Below, piece after piece: positions 55,601 through 64,000 of a stretch of 64,000 bases of DNA. Position numbers and translations under genes: made by a program. The first letter of the stretch is position 1. The number at the start of each line of letters is the position of its first letter. The DNA lies in NCBI GenBank assembly GCA_030142905.1, contig JASJOG010000171.1, positions 620,001-684,000 on the forward strand, read 5' to 3'. The stretch comes from Heliopora coerulea. Its lineage: Eukaryota > Cnidaria > Anthozoa > Scleralcyonacea > Helioporidae. The notes below the pieces were generated by a model. It searched no databases, was not told where the DNA came from, and saw only the letters and a program-made list of their open reading frames with translations.

Positions 55601-58600
55601 CGGGAAAAGATGTTGTCAGGGCTCTGGAATATATCATTAAAATCAACTTTAAGTCAAGTTAAGTAGCCATTAAGACAAAAGCAGAGACAAAAAAATAAAA
55701 ATAGACGAAAAAAATATCCCCAATACAGAATATTAAAAAAATCTTTGCTAAAACGGATTTCATATTATATTTCTAGAAGACAGAGTTAAGCATTCAGCAC
55801 TTTTATACTCAAGCCTTTTGTTCTCGTGGATGTGCAAATCCACGATGGGACACAATGATCCAATTTTATCACGAAATTCAATTTAAATTTTTTAATTTAA
55901 TTAAATCTTGTTTGTTTCTGTTTTCGTGCACGTAAAGCTAGTGAAGATTTACGACAATTAAAGTAAAGTACATTCTTTCATTATTTAACTTACTTCACGT
56001 AATAAATATTAATTTTTCTATGCAAGAAAACATATCTACCTGTTGACTGACTAAAATCTTTCCATCTGTTAACTTTGATCTCTCGGACATGTATTTCGGT
56101 GGATCTGACCAACATTCCTCATGACGATTTTTGGGAAATGCAAATGCCAGAGGACACGAAGTGGACGGTGGTCGAGGTTGGAATGTGGTGACGTCACCAG
56201 GGATTTCTAATCAATAATATTTTCCATAGGCAAAGATCATTCTAAAAAGCTGTCGCAGCGTGTCGGGCCCCTCGATTGCCTGACACAGGATCAATCGCAT
56301 GGTCGAAAAAATACGACGACAGGACTTCGATGTTCAGAACCCGCTTAACTTAAACCTGGACCGGTAAGAAACACGCTAAAATATCACGGAAGCAGTCACT
56401 TAAGGTTCAATTTCACGTCGTTAAAATTAAACAAGGTAAAAAAGTGTGCAAAAACAAAATAGAAACTTGAATCTTAACCCTTAACTGGAATTTCAATAAT
56501 GAACACAGGCGGTTGGGATATCAACAATCAGGACATTAACTATATTCAGTCCTTTGGATAAAAGTACAGTTAATTGATTATGAATTTCTAAATCTGTCAT
56601 GAAATTAGCTGAAAGTTTGTTGTTTATAAGTCCATTACAAAAACACATTTAACAAGACATGGTTAGTTCTTTAAAAATTTGCATGACAGAATAATGGATC
56701 TCTTTTTACTAACAAATGGCACCTAGCATGGAACGAGAGTTTAGGAGGCTTGATTTAACAAAAAAATTCAGGGAAACCATTAAACCGTAACAGAAGTGTA
56801 TTTTTCTTTTACACTAAAACCTCTAGACTCCCTCTTCCGTGGTGAGTGAATTTATTATGAAGACATCCACTGGTAGCTCCCAGTGGCATGGACACGGGTA
56901 GAATGGGGGGTTTGGACCCTTCACCCTTTCAGTAGTATAGTCAACTAGATTCGCCCAGTATGAAAATGAATATGAAGTCCTGATTAGACATATTGCAGTC
57001 TTCTTTGAAACAGTAGAGTCCTACCACCGTCTGGAAGTGGCTATAAAGCTCTCTGGAGAAACGTTAATGGCAAATTTTAAAGGTTTAAGACTAAAAATTT
57101 TTCCACATCTCGGAAGTATCTATATGTCTTTGACCAACATAGACCCCCAGGGCACTCCCCACTTGTTTTACTCTGGCCACGCCACTGGTAGAACACCAGC
57201 TAGGTTACTTTTCAAAGAGCCTTCAAGCTGTTGACTTAAAACCGGCCTTCACGTTCTGAATAAAACGATGAACACAATTATTTGCTCTGATCTTGACCTT
57301 TCCTAAGTCAACAGATCGGCATCTTAGCACTACAATAACGTAGGAGGAATTCCCAGCGGTTATACGTAGTACAGATGTTCAGGTTCTGCAAATAAAACAT
57401 TCAAAATGACTGTTTGTTTAGGTAAAGTCTGGTTCACACGTGAGCATAAGCATAAGCATAAGGACAAAACAAAAGGCAAAATAAAGGAATGAAGTCAAGC
57501 CTGCGACATAAGGATCGTCGTAATCATAAGCATAAGATCATAGTCCAAGCATAAGTCAAGAGCCGAACAAAAGACGAAACAAAGAAAAATTCTTGTTGTT
57601 TTATCTTTGCAAGTCCCTGAGAAGTATCAAGTTTGTTTTCGTTTTGATCTTGTCCTTATGGTCACGTCACTCGTGTAAGCCAGGCTTAACACACCTCGTT
57701 TCATCCAGCAAAGTCCACGAACACAAATCATCCGCAATGATAATAAATATTTAGCAATAATTAATAATGATGAGTCATAATTGTCTAAAACATTGGCAGA
57801 AAAAACTTGAAGCATAATTTGTGAGGATGACGAGGATTGATGATTGAATGCGACGGATCAACTTACCATTGTATGTCCTCTTGGTTCCCTTGCAATCCTG
57901 CTCATTGACATAGTATTCTCCAACCTGTAACAGTGTCCAGGTAACTTATTACATCATATTAAACAACGTCTGGGAAGTTTAGCTTCTCTTCTTAGCCAAT
58001 TTACAAGTAAGGACTCATATAAGGAATCCAAGCCATACAATCATACTTTTAAATTAGCAAAAAGCTTGTAATTTAATCCTTCTCAGTCCATAGCCGACTT
58101 TTTAGTTTTACTCTGGCTAACGCCAGACGATTTTACTCGTCAAGGAGAGAGCTCCCACAGGGAAATAGTTGGAATACAGAACAATTATTCACCAAAGTGG
58201 AGATAAATATCTATACTGTTCACCGACACCCAGGTGAATGGCCGTTTTCACATATGCCTCTCATAATTGTTTTCACATGTGTATTTTTTTTAAACTTTTT
58301 AAAACAATTTTACCGAACTCAGTCGGCTTGTCGCCCACTCGTCATTTCTAAACAAAACATTTTGAACACATCCTGAGTGCATTCATCGCAAAAAAGTAAA
58401 AGATATACAAATCTTTGAATACTTTCTTGTCACATTTCGTTGCTTTTGTCTGGTATTGTCTGGCACGGCGACTTCGTTTATCAAAAAATGTTCTCCTCCC
58501 CTAACTTAAACAAAACTGGACCCCACCTTGTTTTGCTTGGAGGTGAATGGTGCAGGATGTATTTCGACATAGAAGAACTAATCAGATTGTGCAAAAAGAC

Positions 58601-61600
58601 ACTATTCATCTGCGAGGTACATGCTAAAGATAGTTAAATTGATGGGCAGCATAGTTCGAAACATGTAGTTTAGAACTTCCGTTTTCTTAGTTGAAGTGAA
58701 AATTGTAATCAGAGATTAGATCTTTAAAACTTTACGCAAGCGAATCAACTCAACGGTTATCTTCGGTAATTGATAGTTTAAATGTTACCTCATGTGATGC
58801 TGTGGCCACCTTTGATCGCTCACGGTTATCATGCAAGATGTTCAAGTCAACAAACTGCAAACGCTGACCCGCAGTGCCATTCCTTGACAAAACAACCTGT
58901 ATCGAAAATAATGTAGTAAAACAAAACTTTCAGTATATTCAACAATTTCCCTCCCGTTTTTTTTGTACCGAATTTTGCAGTAATTCCAGGGAACAAGGTA
59001 TCCCACTGAGTCTTACGAATTCTAAAGTCAAAGCTTCTGGGAATTCAGATTTATGATTAATCAACTAGGGTGCGTTCACGAAAGTCCAAAGTCGTTCCCA
59101 TGGGTAGAAAATCAGCCATGAGATTCACTATCACAACTTGGTTTATAGTATTCGAGTACACGACAAAACAATAATGTTTCGCCTAAAATGTAACATGAAC
59201 GTCTGAAGTATCTAAAATCTAAAATTTTTCAAAATTTTATCCAAAAATGTTTACAAGAGTTTCTCAAAAATTCTGAAATGAAATTAAAATCATTCCGTGC
59301 TTCAAACTGGCATCATCTCCTGAGTAACGTGCAGCTTAAATACCAAGCTATTTTTAAGGTAGACTAATGAACAGTAAAAGGGCATTTCCCTATCAGAATA
59401 TGCTAGCAAGACATCTGTAGTTACATAACCCGAAAACATTGACATGAAGAGCCTTCTTGGGAAGAAACAAACTCCGAACAATAACGCCATCTTTATAACT
59501 CAAGATATGAGTTAAAATCAAGGGAATTGCAATGAAATTGTGATATTTCGTCTTTATTTCAAAGATACCATCAGACAGACTAATTACAAAAACATTGCCA
59601 GGATCTATATATACAAGCGGTGCGATGACATCATTGCTGAGGAAGAAGAAAACCTATCGGATATCTATTTACAGGATGGATGCTGTTTAAGTTTAATTAC
59701 AACCGGGACAAGTAATTTGGTAAACAACATTATTGCGAGATAACTCAGGAATTTTATCTTTAGTTGAAGTAAAATACGAGACCTTTTTTGTGTTGTACAC
59801 AGGAAAAACCGACCACTACCTTGAAAAACGCCTCTCCGAACACGCTACGCAACATAACCTCAGTGCTGTCGCCCAACACCTCTTACACTGCGACCACGCA
59901 CAATTTTTCGCTAGCTTACACACTCAATACGCCCGAGTTAATGACCTTTCCTTTTCTTCCAACTTATCTTCTTCAATTAAAAATATTATCTTTAATAACT
60001 ACAAAATTATTCATTCTAGCATATCGATAACCACAAATAAGCTTTTAATAATTGAAGCTCTTAACATCAAATTTGATAAACCAGAATTGAATTCTGGTCT
60101 TAAGGCCACTAAAGAATTCTCTCTTTTTATTTAATTGTTTTCATACATACACTATATTTCTCCACATTCTGTCAGTTCAGCGATGACATGTTAACAATTA
60201 ATTAACGTCCATCCTGTAGATAGATATCCGATAGGTTTCATTCTTCCTCAGTGATGATGTCATCGCACTGCTCGTATATATAGATCCTGGCAATGTTTTT
60301 GTAATTAGTCTGTCTGATGATGTCTTTGAAATAAAGACGTAATATCACAATTTCATTGTAATTCTCTTCATTTTAACTCATATCTTGAGTTATCAAGATG
60401 GCATTATTGTTCAGAGTTTGTTTCTTCCTCTATTTGCTAAAGTTGTCGACCGGTTCTGGATTTTGAAGAGTCTTCTTAGCGGGAGACTTTCTTATTTGCC
60501 AACCTCAAATTACTCATTCACGTAAATTTATATTCAAATCACGTCAATCTACGACAAGCGAAGGGGATATTTGCATTAGCAAGTCGTGACCTTAACCCTT
60601 TTTAAATAGCAGACAGAAGATTATAAAACAAAAACACCCCGCATATTTTAGTAAGATTCTGTAGTCTTGACTTTCAAAACTGACACTGGCTTGGAAAATA
60701 GGTAAAGTTAGATTGTTAAACAAAAATGCATTCTTTATCCGTGAAGTAGTGTCTTTTCAAAGTCAATTTTCTTCTCAATTCACAAAAAACAAGTAAAATA
60801 GACATTTTAATTTTGATGACAAGTTTTGGCTCGAGTAATAAGTATTTACTAAGCTAAAAATATGTTTTGTTTTTGATCACGCATTATGTTGCATGACATG
60901 AACTTGCCATATAGAACTGAATAACTTGAAAATTGTTATAGCCTATATCAAGGGGCCGGCAAAAGGCGGAAAGTAACTCGTTCAGCAGAATCTTTTCTTT
61001 AAAACTCCCAGTTTAGGTTAACCAGGACGTCGTTTTCAAGGGATCACAAGTAAACTACACATCAGTTGATTGCCGTTTAGTTGTTATTTTTTTTTTTTTT
61101 TTTTTTTGGGGGGGGGGGGTTTAATAAAAACCTTATACATTTTACCTCTTCTATTCAAAGATAATTTGTGGTAGAGAAAAGAAAAATACTGTAAGTGACA
61201 GCATGTCAAACGTTATACCTTTTTATTTGATCGTTCCAAAGCTGCGTCAAGTCCAGCTGCTATTTGCTGGTAACTTAAAACCTTGAACGAACAGATTAAA
61301 AAAATTAAAAAAAAAAAGAACATTCTTTGACCCGTACTCGACATGTTGAGCATCTGGTACTGTAAAGAAAATATCGGTCAGCCAAAAGCATTCGTTTCAG
61401 AACTAAGGTACCTGTTTGGACAATTTCTACACCAAACGTTCCCTTTACCCAATCATGCAGTTTGCTGCTAAACTACTTAAAAAATTTAAGTCTAGGATTG
61501 AAATTAATTTAGCACCAGACAAAATACGATTTATATTAAAGTAACGGTTACAACATGAACGAAAACGAACTTTATGAGATTTACAATGACGGACTCCCCT

Positions 61601-63027
61601 GCCTATATGTTGTTGCTTTCGTCCCAATGACTATAACCTAAATATGATGGAGTAAACGAGGTGAAAGCTGAGCTGTCTATAAATTTCCATCAAGTATACC
61701 AAAAATTGTGCAACAAATAAACCCAAGCAAGCAGTCGTAACGACGGGAAATAATATTGCTCTGGGCTTGCGATAGCTCGCATGGGCGTAGTTCTTGGGGA
61801 GTGTGAGGGTGTGACATCCCTTGAAGTTTGTAAAAAAAGCAGAAAATTCGGAGAAAAATAGATAGTTGGAACATCAAATTCTGGGAAAAATTTGGTGTGG
61901 TAAATTAGGACAACACCCCTTTTTGTTAAGTCACTGGCTTAAATTCATTAACGTATTAGGGCTGATCGAAGAAGCGAGGCTACACCGTACATGGCCCGAA
62001 AGCAAGTCATATTAAGTTCGGGTAATTTTTGAAAGGAATCAATATTTTGGCAAATAAAGCAATTAATTAATTAAATTACAAAGTATAATCAAAACTAGAG
62101 AACTTTGATAAATATGAAGATTAAAAACAATTCATACGAGTAATTTCTCAACTTGGACATAATTACTACATTACCGTAACTTACATGCTTCTTCCAATCT
62201 TTGTTGTTAATCGCATCTTGAGATGGAATCCGCCATGTAGGCTTGGTGTCGAAAGCAGGACTAAAGAAACTTTGCTATACCAAGAACAGGTAAAACATTA
62301 CAAACCAGCCAACAAAGATGTGGTACCATGTTATGAATGATTCGTTAATTACCTCATAAAGGTTATCCAGATAACTAAGTTCTCGTAAGTCGTCGTGCAT
62401 CAATAATTCTTCGAGTTCTGAAACCTTTCAGAACAAAAGAGAAAAAATTTAAAAGGAAATATTTGTATGAATACATTTAGATCAAGTAGTTAGCACAAGG
62501 ACAGAAGAAGAAAGTTGACGATCAGTTTTTTCTCGATAATGTTACGTTTCCCACTAGCGCTTCAAAAACGATGTCCTATGTAAACACATAAAAGAGATGT
62601 GAATTAAGAAAAAAAAAGAGTGAATTGAATGAGAGAAGGGTAAAAGAAAACGACAAAAAAGAGAGATAGGATAGAAGGAATAAAGGAAGGATAAAAAGGG
62701 AGGGGGAAATATGGTATAAATGACAAAAGATTAAAGAATACACGATAAAAAAATTTTCTATGAGAACTGAGAGGAAGGATAAAACATGGAAGAAAATGAA
62801 AAACAAACAACGGACAAACAAACAAACATAAATATGAAAAAGCTTAACAGAAATAAATAAGCAAACACAGAGAACAAAATTGGAGAACGACTAATCTTGC
62901 ATTACTGTAAACGGTTTTTAGTAAATGTAAGACACCTTGTAATACCTCAGAGGCAGTTGAGTGTACGAGAAGTTTCATTTGCAATTTCGCACGAACTTTC
63001 TTTTTCACATCGCTCAATTTTTCACAC
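52608..63027 (-). CDS. Unrecognised multi-exon gene, eight exons, 5' end not resolved
   Basis: Exons in transcript order: 63027-62946, 62424-62353, 62274-62185, 61281-61219, 58896-58789, 57924-57867, 56206-56040 and 52844-52608 (stop at 52610-52608). Each has an AG acceptor and GT donor, and all phases agree, giving 292 codons. Recognisable strings: KKKVRAKLQMKLLVH at the start (helical, LisH-like at best), ELEELLMHDDLRELSYLDNL, FDTKPTWRIPSQDAINN, GQRLQFVDLNILHDN, IPGDVTTFQPRPPSTS and, in the last exon, SAAADIYSYLNSRIKERDNL. No signal peptide or membrane segment; mostly charged and helical, so probably intracellular. I recognise no family. The first exon starts in phase 2, so at least one upstream exon is missing; the ATG at 63361 does not join it directly. 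A further candidate exon at about 53680-53650 breaks phase and was left out. Confidence 0.7.
52873..52965. repeat. Pentanucleotide microsatellites
   Basis: (ATAAC)n around 52873-52897 and (AATAC)n around 52925-52947, followed by TATACATGTATGTACATG, within the last intron of the unrecognised gene. Confidence 0.9.
53268..53420. repeat. Foldback repeat with hammerhead-like remnants
   Basis: AACTTTACTTTTGATATTTT, GGACACAGTTCC and GACAATTTTCCAAC are mirrored by GTTGGAAAATTGTC, AAAGGAACTGTCTC and GAAACGTTGATCGAAAATAAAG. Read outward, each arm resembles the hammerhead repeats: the left (minus) arm has CUGAUAA and GAAA, the right arm has only CGAAACGTT. Confidence 0.6.
53421..56039. other. Intron of the unrecognised gene
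   Basis: AT-rich; 54280-54390 contains a small inverted pair (CAGTTCAAACGTCGAACTTT against AAAGTTCGACGTTTCAACTG). Otherwise nothing supported. Confidence 0.4.
57427..57689. mobile_element. MITE family D, copy 2 (uninterrupted)
   Basis: Left end GGTTCACACGTGAGCATAAG with AAGCATAAGCATAAGGAC, interior AAGTCAAGCCTGCGACATAA, right end TCACTCGTGTAAGCCAGGC. Comparison with 36177-36676 shows the 257-bp mariner-type insertion is absent here. Confidence 0.78.
58183..58640 (-). mobile_element. MITE family A, copy 3 (most complete)
   Basis: Reads as the reverse complement of the copies at 8665 and 40705: ACAATTATTCACCAAAGTGG at the left, GTCTGGCACGGCGACTTCG in the middle, GAGGTACATGCTAAAGATAG at the right. 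The first and last segments contain inverted versions of ATTCAC and GAGGTA.ATGCTAAA motifs. It lies in an intron of the unrecognised gene, between exons at 57924 and 58789. Confidence 0.8.
59539..59577 (-). ncRNA. Hammerhead-ribozyme-like motif, left arm of the second Penelope-like element
   Basis: Minus strand: UGU, CUGAUGG (last base of the box mutated), a stem around CUUUGAAAUAAAG, GAAA, palindromic UA, UC, then ACA pairing with UGU. Confidence 0.5.
59733..60134 (+). pseudogene. Penelope-like GIY-YIG fragment
   Basis: 133 codons open. FFVLYTGKTDHYLEKRLSEH corresponds to the YIG half of the GIY-YIG domain with its arginine, SAVAQHLLHCDHAQF to the middle, and LLIIEALNIKFDKPELN to the C-terminal glutamate helix. 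The first GIY strand and the two cysteines are not recognisable and there is no reverse transcriptase, so it is a decayed remnant of a different Penelope-like lineage from that at 41889. Confidence 0.7.
60311..60349 (+). ncRNA. Hammerhead-ribozyme-like motif, right arm of the second Penelope-like element
   Basis: UGU, CUGAUGA (perfect box), stem II GUCUUU/AAAGAC (six base pairs), GUAA in place of GAAA, UA, UC, ACA. The GAAA box mutation should abolish activity. Confidence 0.5.
61087..61120. repeat. Poly-T followed by poly-G tract
   Basis: A run of more than 20 T passes directly into about 11 G. On the minus strand it reads as C tract followed by A tract. Length may be unreliable in an assembly. 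Confidence 0.9.
62595..62880. repeat. Purine-rich tract
   Basis: About 280 bp dominated by A and G on the plus strand (AAAGAGAGATAGG, GGAAGGATAAAAAGGGAGGG). The overlapping Phe/Leu/Ser-rich minus-strand frames are composition artefacts. It is in an intron of the unrecognised gene. Confidence 0.8.
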
Positions 63028-63353
63028 CTAAAGAATACACCAACGTAAGACCAAGAATTCAGTAAGCGTCAAAGAAAACAACTAGATATTTTGTAGAGAA
63101 CAGTTTTGTGTACACCAACATCATGCGTAGACTTCCTTCATTTCAGATAAAAGATCAAAGAAAAAGCAAGAATCGTTGAACCCTGCATAATCTCCAAATT
63201 TCTACTGGGACTTAAAAGTTTGGATTACGCGTAGGATATCATGAGTTTCGTAAATCACATCACCAAACTGTATGAATACATCATAGCAATCATATATCAA
63301 CCAGAGGGAGTATTGTAGCTAAATGCCACTCAACCTCCGGGGGAAAATTGATT

Positions 63354-63364
63354 GCCGCCATCTT
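63354..63364 (-). promoter_or_regulatory. YY1 motif, candidate 5' end of the unrecognised gene
   Basis: AAGATGGCGGC on the minus strand. Its ATG (63361) opens MAAINFPPEVEWHLATILPL before a stop, with only a weak donor (CTG|GTTGAT). YY1 sites at translation starts are common in housekeeping genes, and the position 330 bp upstream of the first supported exon fits. The phase does not match exon 63027, so the link remains unproven. Confidence 0.4.
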
Positions 63365-64000
63365 CGACAAACTGGAGAGCGAAACTAACATGCTCGGATG
63401 AAAAGTTCAAGATCATGGTCAAAGACCACGTCATATTATTCTCTTGTTTGATTTTTTTAAAAAAGAATGTACAACAGTTAAGGCAGTAATGAGAGTAATA
63501 GCCGAGTAATAACCAGAGAAACTGTTTTCTGCCATACAACTGACGTACACTAACATGACGTGTAACCTCAAGGATCTAGAACAAACGGAAAAGAGCCTGG
63601 AGAAGGATAATTTGTCCCCCAATTTAATGAAGACGGCGGCGATCTATGACTATTTGACTCTCATTTTCGGCCCCGTGCCCCCTTTAATTTTATATTTAAT
63701 CTCTACGGGATACATGCACCGTATCATCAGAGCGCACATTATATGAATAAAACCCATCAAGGCTATTTTGAGTCCTCGCACGATTCCCCGTAAGAAAAAG
63801 TATTGCAAACTAAAAGTATGGATTTTGTAGTAATTTTGTGTTACTCCCTAAGAGCACTCGTACTCATCTAAGAGGTAATTTTAGTCATTTTATGTTGAAT
63901 ATCGCGGATTTTTGCAAAGGAGTCACTAGTAGTATAAGTATGTTTGAGTGCATGTTTGTGTGCATATTGCTCAATGGTGATATGTAAGAGACTTCAGAGA

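Larger units (their letters stand above)
59459..60429 (+). mobile_element. Second Penelope-like element, inverted terminal arms
   Basis: 59459-59682 and about 60205-60429 are inverted copies (GGAAGAAACAAACTC at the left, GTTTGTTTCTTCC at the right; ACCTATCGGATATCTAT at the inner end). The coding fragment between them lies on the plus strand. Both arms contain a hammerhead-like motif facing outward. The arms have diverged more than those of the element at 41717, so it is older. It lies in the intron between exons 61219 and 58896 of the unrecognised gene. Confidence 0.78.

Noticed and set aside
62576..62825. Phe/Leu/Ser-rich membrane-like frames on the minus strand
   Set aside because: Arise from a purine-rich tract read on the opposite strand.
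63555..63746. 63-codon frame with a hydrophobic segment followed by AATAAA
   Set aside because: Tempting as a last exon, but no upstream exon or acceptor was found and the hydrophobic stretch alone is weak.

Overview
This window looks like nuclear DNA of an early-branching animal, most likely a cnidarian (stony coral or anemone type). I infer this from AT-rich, intron-rich sequence, GT-AG genes with animal orthologs, and a dense load of Penelope-like elements, CR1/L2-type LINEs, a tRNA-derived SINE and many short inverted-repeat transposons. Species is not determinable by eye.

Layout. 1-7.8 kb: a 638-bp segment occurs twice, identically (1-638 and 6409-7046). Between the copies lie a 29-bp minisatellite, a broken LINE that keeps its SGNH ORF1 and endonuclease, and a promoter-like block near 5.0 kb with a 52-codon ORF. 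A 4 x 187-bp tandem array begins exactly where the second copy ends. 11.6-15.8 kb (+): a CCDC59/TAP26-type ribosome-biogenesis gene. 18.2-28.3 kb (-): a complete four-exon RERG-like small GTPase with unusual nucleotide-binding motifs. 32.2-34.0 kb (-): an intronless gene joining an M35-peptidase-like region, without its zinc motif, to hemopexin repeats. A 5'-truncated LINE sits just upstream. 36-43 kb: a transposon graveyard with nested insertions, including a Penelope-like element (PLE) whose 3' end is present twice in inverted orientation. 43.6-50.2 kb (-): a complete five-coding-exon SPTY2D1 (SPT2) histone chaperone gene. 52.6-63.4 kb (-): eight exons of a multi-exon gene I do not recognise, with a second PLE in one intron.

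The three assigned host genes are conserved housekeeping or signalling genes (pre-rRNA processing, Ras-family signalling, H3-H4 chaperoning). They show no sign of acting as a cluster. The most notable system is a set of hammerhead-ribozyme-like motifs. At least six sites, two of them in each PLE, carry a CUGANGA-like box, a stem II hairpin, a GAAA-like box, a short palindromic stem III and a short complementary stem I. The stems keep pairing although their sequences differ. Exon boundaries were read by eye from splice consensus, phase and family resemblance; no alignment or transcript data were available.
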